Positions 6,150 to 11,273 of a DNA stretch of 11,273 nt are shown in pieces. Made by a program: the position numbers and the translations under genes. Every line of letters starts with the position of its first letter. Position 1 is the first letter of the stretch. The stretch spans positions 1-11,273 of the forward strand of contig JBGTBQ010000473.1 of the NCBI GenBank assembly GCA_041749275.1, read 5' to 3'. Below the pieces are notes generated by a model. It saw only the letters and a list, made by a program, of their open reading frames with translations. It was not told the origin of the DNA and ran no database searches. The DNA is from JBGTBQ01 sp041749275. Its GTDB lineage: Bacteria > Acidobacteriota > Blastocatellia > Pyrinomonadales > Pyrinomonadaceae.

Positions 6150-6386
6150 ATGCCGACGGTGTTGAGGCTTGGGCCGTACAGGTTCTTCTTTTATGCTGGC
6201 GATGCGGACGAGCCGCCGCACGTCCACGTCGAGCGAGATACTGACAAGGCCAAGTTTTGGCTTGACCCCGTGAGGCTGCAAAACAGCGGCGGCTTCGGCA
6301 GAACTGAGATCAACCGTATCCAGCGGCTGGTCGAAGATAACCGGGAAGACTTGTTGAGGAGTTGGAATGAGTTCTTTAACGGCTGA
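6150..6386 (+). CDS. DUF4160 domain protein, putative toxin-antitoxin component
   Basis: This is a 78-residue protein with the DUF4160 signature. It opens MPTVLRLGPYRFFFYAGD, continues EPPHVHVERD with the conserved paired histidines, then KFWLDPV, and ends in a helical RSWNEFFNG. Members are commonly encoded next to DUF2442 proteins, as here, and the pair is often suspected to be a toxin-antitoxin module; this has not been proved for this family as far as I know. The chosen ATG gives the canonical N-terminus; an upstream in-frame start inside the previous gene would add 20 unrelated residues. The end overlaps the DUF2442 start by 20 bases. It is embedded between DUF3006 and purM, which is unusual for a module expected to have its own promoter. 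Confidence 0.82.
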   Translation: MPTVLRLGPYRFFFYAGDADEPPHVHVERDTDKAKFWLDPVRLQNSGGFGRTEINRIQRLVEDNREDLLRSWNEFFNG

Positions 6387-6662
6387 GGCGAAAGCCCAAA
6401 ACGTGACAGTCACCGCCGACACGCTCGCGGTTGACCTCAGCGACGGGCGCACGATTTCAGTCCCTCTCGCGTGGTTCCCCAGACTCCTGCACGGAACGCC
6501 GGAGGAGAGAAACAACTGGCGCTTCATCGGCGACAAAGAGGGAATTCACTGGCCCGACCTCGACGAAGACATTAGCGTCGAAAATCTGCTCGCGGGGAAA
6601 CCTTCCGGCGAAAGCCAGAATTCATTTAAGCGATGGCTGGGGGAACGCCCGTCTCAACAACA

Positions 6663-6666
<4 letters not shown>
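6367..6666 (+). CDS. DUF2442 domain protein, putative partner of DUF4160
   Basis: This is a 99-residue protein with the strongly conserved DUF2442 core: LSDGRTISVPLAWFPRLLHG, then TPEERNNWRFIG, then GIHWPDLDEDISVENLLAG. The tail (KRWLGERPSQQQ) is basic and polar. DUF2442 proteins are small and often paired with DUF4160; an antitoxin or regulator role is commonly proposed. The start lies 20 bases inside the DUF4160 gene, and the stop TGA overlaps the purM ATG (ATGA), so all three are likely translated in a coupled way from one message. Family membership is clear; function is inferred from context. Confidence 0.85.
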
Positions 6667-7697
<1,031 letters not shown>

Positions 7698-7702
7698 AAC
7701 AG

Positions 7703-7770
7703 TTCAAGCTTCAGGCGGCAAAGTTCAAAGTTTGCCTATTGGCATTGAACTTTGCAGCCTGAAGCTTGAA
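7703..7770. repeat. Inverted repeat (hairpin) between purM and purN
   Basis: Two 26-base arms, 7703-7728 and 7745-7770, pair at 25 positions. Inside them a TGCC (7733-7736) and GGCA (7741-7744) add a small stem capped by a TATT loop, with a four-base bulge. It begins 5 bases after the purM stop and ends 11 bases before the purN ATG, so it fills the whole gap and may hold the purN start region in structure. Its sequence differs from the hairpin after purF, so it is a second repeat family. No T-run follows. Confidence 0.9.
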
Positions 7771-7781
7771 GCTCGAACTCA

Positions 7782-8393
7782 ATGAAAATAGGCATCCTCA
7801 TCTCGGGCCGTGGCTCGAACATGACGGCGCTGGCCGACGCCCTGCGCGAGGGCCGCATCCCCGGCGCCGAGGTCGCCGTCGTCATCAGTGACCGCGCCGA
7901 CGCAGCCGGCCTCAGCCACGCGCGAGCGCGCGGCATTGAGGCGCTCGCCGTCGAACGCAAAGGCCGCACGCGCGAAGAGCACGAGACGGAAATCATCGCC
8001 GCTTTGCGCGAACGCGGCGTCGAACTCGTCTGCCTCGCCGGCTACATGCGGCTCTTATCTCCCCGCTTCATCGGAGCGTTTCGCGGTCGCATCCTGAACA
8101 TCCACCCCTCGCTGCTTCCCTCCTTCCCCGGCCTCGACGCGCAGCGGCAGGCCATCGAGCACGGCGTCAAATTTTCCGGCTGCACCGTCCACTTCGTTGA
8201 CGAGACGCTGGACGGCGGCCCCATCATCACGCAGCGCGTCGTGCCCGTGCTCGACGACGACACGGAAGAGACGCTCGCCGCGCGCATCCTCATCGAAGAG
8301 CACAAGGCTTACCCCGAAGCGCTCGCGCTCGTCGTGGGCGGCCACCACGAAGTCCGTGGACGTTGTGTGAAAGTGAGGGCAAAAACTCCATGA
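7782..8393 (+). CDS. purN: Phosphoribosylglycinamide formyltransferase (GAR transformylase)
   Basis: PurN transfers a formyl group from 10-formyltetrahydrofolate to GAR, giving FGAR, step 3 of purine synthesis. The 203-residue protein has the phosphate-binding start KIGILISGRGSNMTAL and the folate/catalytic segment LAGYMRLLSP (85-94). The active-site triad matches E. coli numbering: Asn106 and His108 in NIHPSLLPSFPG, and Asp144 in DETLDGGPI. The ending (GHHEVRGRCVKVRAKTP) is normal in length. The ATG at 7782 gives the expected MKIGILISG start; no ribosome site is obvious because a hairpin occupies the upstream gap. It lies 84 bases after purM, probably in the same transcript. A short weak hairpin follows at 8444-8458. 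Confidence 0.96.
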   Translation: MKIGILISGRGSNMTALADALREGRIPGAEVAVVISDRADAAGLSHARARGIEALAVERKGRTREEHETEIIAALRERGVELVCLAGYMRLLSPRFIGAFRGRILNIHPSLLPSFPGLDAQRQAIEHGVKFSGCTVHFVDETLDGGPIITQRVVPVLDDDTEETLAARILIEEHKAYPEALALVVGGHHEVRGRCVKVRAKTP

Positions 8394-8443
8394 GCACGAA
8401 CGACGGGCCGCCGCTCGTCCGCTTGAAGGTTTCGTAGAAGAGA

Positions 8444-8458
8444 TTTCGCCGCGCGAAA
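8444..8458 (+). other. Small hairpin after purN
   Basis: TTTCGC-CGC-GCGAAA forms a 6-pair stem with a three-base loop, followed by AA rather than a T-run. It lies about 50 bases after the purN stop and just before the -35 box of the TIR operon promoter. It may weakly separate the two units, but it is not a convincing terminator. Confidence 0.3.
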
Positions 8459-8462
8459 AATG

Positions 8463-8492
8463 TTGACAACCTCACGGCGCAAGACATATCTT
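8463..8492 (+). promoter_or_regulatory. Sigma70-type promoter candidate for the TIR operon
   Basis: A perfect -35 box TTGACA (8463-8468) is followed after 18 bases by TATCTT (8487-8492), four of six matches to the -10 consensus. Transcription would start near 8499, giving a leader of about 134 bases. That leader includes a perfect 10-base palindrome AACCGCGGTT (8551-8560) and an 11-base palindrome GTCTTAAAGAC (8615-8625) close to the start codon, both possible operator or leader structures. This separates the TIR genes from the purine cluster. Confidence 0.5.
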
Positions 8493-8632
8493 TCGCCCGT
8501 CCTGATTGCTGAATCGTGCCGCCGCGAAATCCTCAAAAGCTGCTCGCGGCAACCGCGGTTAACGCCCGCGCACGCCGCCTTTATCACACGCTTCTCCGCG
8601 CCGCACATGCGGAGGTCTTAAAGACTTCTTTC

Positions 8633-9421
8633 ATGGCAGACGAAACGACCACTACTGAGCAGACAGCCCCCGGCTTCAGTTGGGACTTTTTCCTCGCTCA
8701 CGCCGGGGCCGATCTCGAAGTCGCCCGAAAACTACAGGCCGAATTGGAGCCGCCCGCGAGGGTCTTCCTCGACGACTCGGATTTACCCCTCGGCGTTAGC
8801 TGGGATGCGGCTTTGGCCGAAGCTTTGCGCTCGTCGCTCATCCATGTGATCCTCATCTCCCCGCGCACGGAGAAGGCCCACTACGAACGCGAGGAGATCG
8901 CCGTCGCCATTCAGATGTCGCGCGAAGACCCGCACACGCGCCGTGTCGTCCCCGTCTACCTCGATTCCGAGGGTGTTCCGAGCGTCGTCCCTTACGGCCT
9001 CAAGATCAAACACGGTCTCACCGTGCCCGACTCGAAAAACCTGACGGTGGCGAAAGAACGTCTGCTCAAGACGCTGGCGGAGATCAGGCGCTACGAGGTG
9101 AAGAAGGAAGAGGTCGTGGCAGTGCAGCGCGAAGCCGTCGCCAAGATTACCGGCGGCGGCAACACGGAGATGCTCGCCGGCCTCAACGAGGTCACGCGCT
9201 TCGTGCGCCCGCTCCTGAAGACGCTGCTGGTCTTGTTCGTCATATCAACTGTGGCACTCATCGCGTCCCTGCTGCTGCCGTTGTTCGAGGGCGGGCGGGG
9301 GCTGGCGGCCACGGTCTTCGGAAGCCTCTGCGCGTTGCTGCTGGCCGCTACGCTCTGGCTCACGGCGCGCTCTCTCAGCTACGCCCAGCAGATCGCGCAA
9401 GGGCGCATCAACGGAGGGTGA
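8633..9421 (+). CDS. TIR-domain protein with two C-terminal membrane helices
   Basis: This is a 262-residue protein. Residues 16-152 form a TIR domain: the opening strand WDFFLAHAGADLEVARKLQ replaces the usual FISHA, followed by VFLDDSDLPLGVSWDAALAE, IHVILISPR and the catalytic-type Glu88 in HYEREEIAVAI, then RVVPVYLD. Bacterial TIR domains often cleave NAD+ or make cyclic ADP-ribose signals, and Glu88 sits at the W+4 position of the usual motif. Residues 153-190 are a linker with a helical KKEEVVAVQREA stretch. Two hydrophobic helices follow at about 196-218 and 223-246, so the TIR domain probably faces the cytoplasm. The ATG at 8633 begins the TIR domain cleanly; a GTG at 8516 would add an Arg-rich tail unlike the family. 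A GGAGG lies 17 bases upstream, too far for normal spacing. It has its own promoter and a downstream membrane partner. A defence or signalling effector role is inferred. Confidence 0.82.
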   Translation: MADETTTTEQTAPGFSWDFFLAHAGADLEVARKLQAELEPPARVFLDDSDLPLGVSWDAALAEALRSSLIHVILISPRTEKAHYEREEIAVAIQMSREDPHTRRVVPVYLDSEGVPSVVPYGLKIKHGLTVPDSKNLTVAKERLLKTLAEIRRYEVKKEEVVAVQREAVAKITGGGNTEMLAGLNEVTRFVRPLLKTLLVLFVISTVALIASLLLPLFEGGRGLAATVFGSLCALLLAATLWLTARSLSYAQQIAQGRINGG

Positions 9422-9427
9422 ATCGCC

Positions 9428-9910
9428 ATGTCACAAGCGCCGCCACAGCCTGCGCCCGCGCAGAAACTCAACCTCCGAAGGCTTGAAAGCCTCCAGCGCC
9501 TTTTACAATATGGCGCCGCGCTGGTGCTGCTGGTCTTCTTCGCCCTCATCGTGCTCGCGTGGTTTCAACTGAGAGGATTGAACGCGCAGATCGCCGAGAG
9601 GAAAGGGGTGCGCGACGCGCTGGAAAAAGAGGTTGGCGAAAACGAGAAGGAGATCGAGCGGCAGAGGCAAGAACTGGGCGCGGTAAAGAGATTGAACAAT
9701 GTGCTAACCGATGTGTCGCGCGCGTACACCGAACAGAACCCGGCGGAGGCCCAGAAAGTGCGCGACGCGGTCGAACAAAGCATCGGCCAGTCGGTCGAGC
9801 AGGGCGCGGGGCAGAAGGCAAGCGCGGCGCAGGTTCCGCCGCGCATCTATATACAGATCACGCGCGCGGATCAGCGCGCGCGGGCGGGCGAAGTGGCCCG
9901 CCGGCTTTAG
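9428..9910 (+). CDS. Membrane/coiled-coil partner of the TIR protein, ended by an in-frame TAG
   Basis: This frame starts at ATG 9428, 6 bases after the TIR stop, with a GGAGGG ribosome site at 9413-9418 inside the TIR gene. Its 160 residues are a Pro/Gln-rich cytoplasmic tail, one membrane helix (about 27-47, LQYGAALVLLVFFALIVLAW), a heptad-rich coiled coil (about 50-90), a helical linker and the start of an alpha/beta domain (PRIYIQITRADQRARAGEVA). Translation meets TAG at 9908-9910, but the same frame stays open for 102 more codons that complete the domain. The truncated product would keep the anchor and coiled coil but lose most of the C-terminal domain. The family is not recognised with certainty; the C-terminal domain recalls LytR_C/SPOR-like folds. 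Close spacing argues for function together with the TIR protein. Confidence 0.62.
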   Translation: MSQAPPQPAPAQKLNLRRLESLQRLLQYGAALVLLVFFALIVLAWFQLRGLNAQIAERKGVRDALEKEVGENEKEIERQRQELGAVKRLNNVLTDVSRAYTEQNPAEAQKVRDAVEQSIGQSVEQGAGQKASAAQVPPRIYIQITRADQRARAGEVARRL

Positions 9911-10219
9911 GCCGAAGGCTATGTCGTGCCCGGCATTGAGAACGTGCAAGGGAAAGCCCGGCCACAGGCCATTTCGGATGTTAGGTATTATCAGGCCGAC
10001 GAAGCGCGGGGGAAGGACGTGGAGAAGATCAGCGACGTTCTGCTCAAGGACTTCGGCGTCAAACTCAAACCCATCTCTCTCCCCCCTTCGAGCAAAGCCC
10101 GCCCACGGCACTATGAGATTTGGTTCGGCGACGACTTCTCGCCCGCGCCCGCCGACTCGTCCGACAAAACTCCCCTCCGAGACGCGCCTGCGCGTAGACA
10201 GCAACGTGCGTCGCCCTGA
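9911..10219 (+). pseudogene. C-terminal part of the TIR-partner protein, beyond the in-frame TAG
   Basis: This stretch continues in the same frame immediately after the TAG and stays open to TGA at 10217-10219. It reads AEGYVVPGIENVQG, then ISDVRYYQADEARGKDVEKI, then DVLLKDFGVKLKPI, then PRHYEIWFGDD, and a basic tail. The GYVVPGIE / VRYYQ / HYEIWF pattern completes the alpha/beta domain begun before the stop, so the two parts form one ancestral gene of 263 residues (9428-10219). A GTG at 9926 could restart translation, but no ribosome site precedes it. One base change (for example CAG or GAG to TAG), readthrough or a sequencing error are the options. Confidence 0.55.
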
Positions 10220-10230
10220 CTCACGAGTCA
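10217..10230. other. Perfect short dyad at the end of the TIR operon
   Basis: TGACTC-AC-GAGTCA is a 6-base dyad whose first three bases are the stop codon of the preceding frame. With a two-base centre it is too tight for an RNA hairpin and more like a protein-binding palindrome or chance. No T-run follows, so it gives no terminator. Confidence 0.25.
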
Positions 10231-10278
10231 CAAACGAAAGTGTTCAGCCTGTCAGCCGCGCGCCGCTGCCGCGCCTTT

Positions 10279-10299
10279 GCCTCGATAATCCGTCGAGGC
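10279..10299 (+). promoter_or_regulatory. tyrS: Hairpin in the tyrS leader
   Basis: GCCTCGA pairs perfectly with TCGAGGC across a seven-base loop (TAATCCG), 41 bases before the tyrS start. It could end transcription of the TIR unit or structure the tyrS leader. There is no downstream T-run beyond TTTT at 10311-10314, so a terminator is only a weak possibility. No clear promoter or ribosome site was found for tyrS in the 121-base gap. Confidence 0.4.
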
Positions 10300-10340
10300 G
10301 GTGGGTGGACTTTTATCCCGTCTCTAACTATCGTTTACCG

Positions 10341-11273
10341 ATGATGACGATTGATGAGCAACTGGCCTTCCTTCGTAAAGGCACGGTCGAGATCATCCGC
10401 GAGGAAGACTTGCGCGCGAAGCTCGAGAAGAGCGCGCGGCTGAATTTGCCGCTGACCGTCAAGCTCGGCGCCGACCCGACCGCGCCCGACATCCATCTCG
10501 GCCACACGGTCGTCATCCGCAAGTTGCGCGCGTTTCAGGAACTCGGCCACACGGTCATCTTTTTGATCGGCGACTTCACCGGTCTCATCGGCGACCCGTC
10601 GGGCAAGTCCGCGACGCGCCCGCAGCTCACGCGCGAGGAGATCGCGGCGAACGCCGAAACCTACAAGACGCAAATCTTCAAGCTCCTCGACCCCGAAAAA
10701 ACGGTCATCGAATTCAACTCGCGTTGGATGGACAAGCTCGGCTCGGACGGTTTCATCCGTCTCGCCTCGCACGTCACGGTAAAGCAAATCTTAGAGCGCG
10801 ACGACTTCCAGAAGCGCCTCAGTGAAGAGAAACCCGTCGCGCTCCACGAACTGCTCTACCCGCTCACGCAAGCCTACGATTCCGTGGCGCTCGAAGCGGA
10901 CGTGGAACTCGGCGGCACCGACCAGAAGTTCAACCTGCTGATGGGCCGCGCGCTGCAGGAACATTACGGGCAGCCCCCGCAGGTGGTGCTGACCATGCCG
11001 TTGCTGGAAGGCATCGACGGCGTCAACAAGATGTCGAAGTCTTTGGGCAACTACATCGGCATTGCGGAGCCTGCCATCGACGTCGTCAACAAGACGATGA
11101 AGATCGGCGACGACCTGATGTGGAAATGGATCGAACTGCTGAGCTTCGACATAGGCACCGACGAGGCGCGCCATCTGCAGGGCGACGTAGACGCCGGTGC
11201 GCTCAACCCGCGCGACATCAAGCTGCGGCTGGCACGCGAGCTGGCGGCGCGTTTCCACGATGCCGCGGCCGCG
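10341..11273 (+). CDS. tyrS: Tyrosyl-tRNA synthetase, 3' end outside window
   Basis: The frame opens at ATG 10341 and runs without a stop through the window edge, 311 codons so far of an expected 400 or so. TyrRS charges tRNA-Tyr with tyrosine in the cytoplasm. It is a class I synthetase with the HIGH motif as HLGH at 52-55 (GADPTAPDIHLGHTVVIR) and the second signature KMSKS at 230-234. FLIGDFTGLIGDPSG, LLYPLTQAYDSVAL and DVELGGTDQKFNLLMGR are typical of the TyrZ-like branch, and a C-terminal S4-like RNA-binding domain is expected beyond the edge. A second ATG follows directly, so the start may be one codon later. No ribosome site is visible. The gene follows the TIR unit with a 121-base gap and is unlikely to be part of it functionally. 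Confidence 0.96.
   Translation, partial: MMTIDEQLAFLRKGTVEIIREEDLRAKLEKSARLNLPLTVKLGADPTAPDIHLGHTVVIRKLRAFQELGHTVIFLIGDFTGLIGDPSGKSATRPQLTREEIAANAETYKTQIFKLLDPEKTVIEFNSRWMDKLGSDGFIRLASHVTVKQILERDDFQKRLSEEKPVALHELLYPLTQAYDSVALEADVELGGTDQKFNLLMGRALQEHYGQPPQVVLTMPLLEGIDGVNKMSKSLGNYIGIAEPAIDVVNKTMKIGDDLMWKWIELLSFDIGTDEARHLQGDVDAGALNPRDIKLRLARELAARFHDAAAA

Noticed and set aside
6633..6662. Upstream ATG for purM
   Set aside because: The start at 6663 gives the canonical PurM N-terminus and the ATGA overlap with the previous stop; the extra ten residues match nothing.
8516..8632. Upstream GTG start for the TIR protein
   Set aside because: It adds an Arg/Ala-rich tail of 39 residues with no family resemblance; the TIR domain begins cleanly after the ATG at 8633.
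10300..10316. GGTGGGTGGAC before tyrS resembling a T-box antiterminator core
   Set aside because: The match to the T-box core is partial, there is no CGCG continuation, no Stem I with a tyrosine specifier codon and no terminator; the leader is only about 120 bases.

Overview
The window is a GC-rich bacterial chromosome segment with compact genes and little intergenic DNA. The gene content is purine biosynthesis, a class-I tyrosyl-tRNA synthetase of the HLGH/KMSKS type and a Bacillus-type PurF with Fe-S ligands. It also carries long dispersed inverted repeats and a TCATCCC heptamer array. Together these recall Acidobacteriota of the Blastocatellia type, but the phylum is an inference and no marker here proves it.

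Left part (1-2420), all on the minus strand: a 5' gene fragment for a membrane-anchored protein (1-191), a zinc-dependent medium-chain alcohol dehydrogenase (448-1410), a single-pass membrane protein of unknown function (1517-2032) and a glutaredoxin-like thioredoxin-fold protein (2169-2420). The 317-base divergent spacer (2421-2737) holds 18 tandem TCATCCC heptamers preceded by inverted copies, with an extended -10 promoter candidate facing outward at each end.

Central part (2738-8393), plus strand: a purine cluster, purF ... purM-purN. Five small non-purine genes sit between purF and purM. They are a secreted-type unknown protein that looks frameshifted, a membrane-anchored ComEC-like metallo-beta-lactamase-fold protein with its usual DUF3006 partner, and a DUF4160/DUF2442 pair resembling a toxin-antitoxin module. 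From the ComEC-like gene to purM the genes overlap or lie within 22 bases, so they probably form one transcription unit and purM is translationally coupled to DUF2442. Large hairpin repeats lie after purF (4217-4308) and between purM and purN (7703-7770). PurF makes phosphoribosylamine (step 1), PurN formylates GAR (step 3) and PurM closes the AIR ring (step 5).

Right part (8394-11273), plus strand: a promoter with a perfect TTGACA -35 box precedes a two-gene unit. It encodes a TIR-domain protein with two C-terminal membrane helices, then a membrane/coiled-coil protein whose reading frame is broken by one in-frame TAG and continues for another 102 codons. This pair is the best candidate for an undescribed (possibly defence or signalling) system here. 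The window ends inside tyrS, which is open at the 3' edge.
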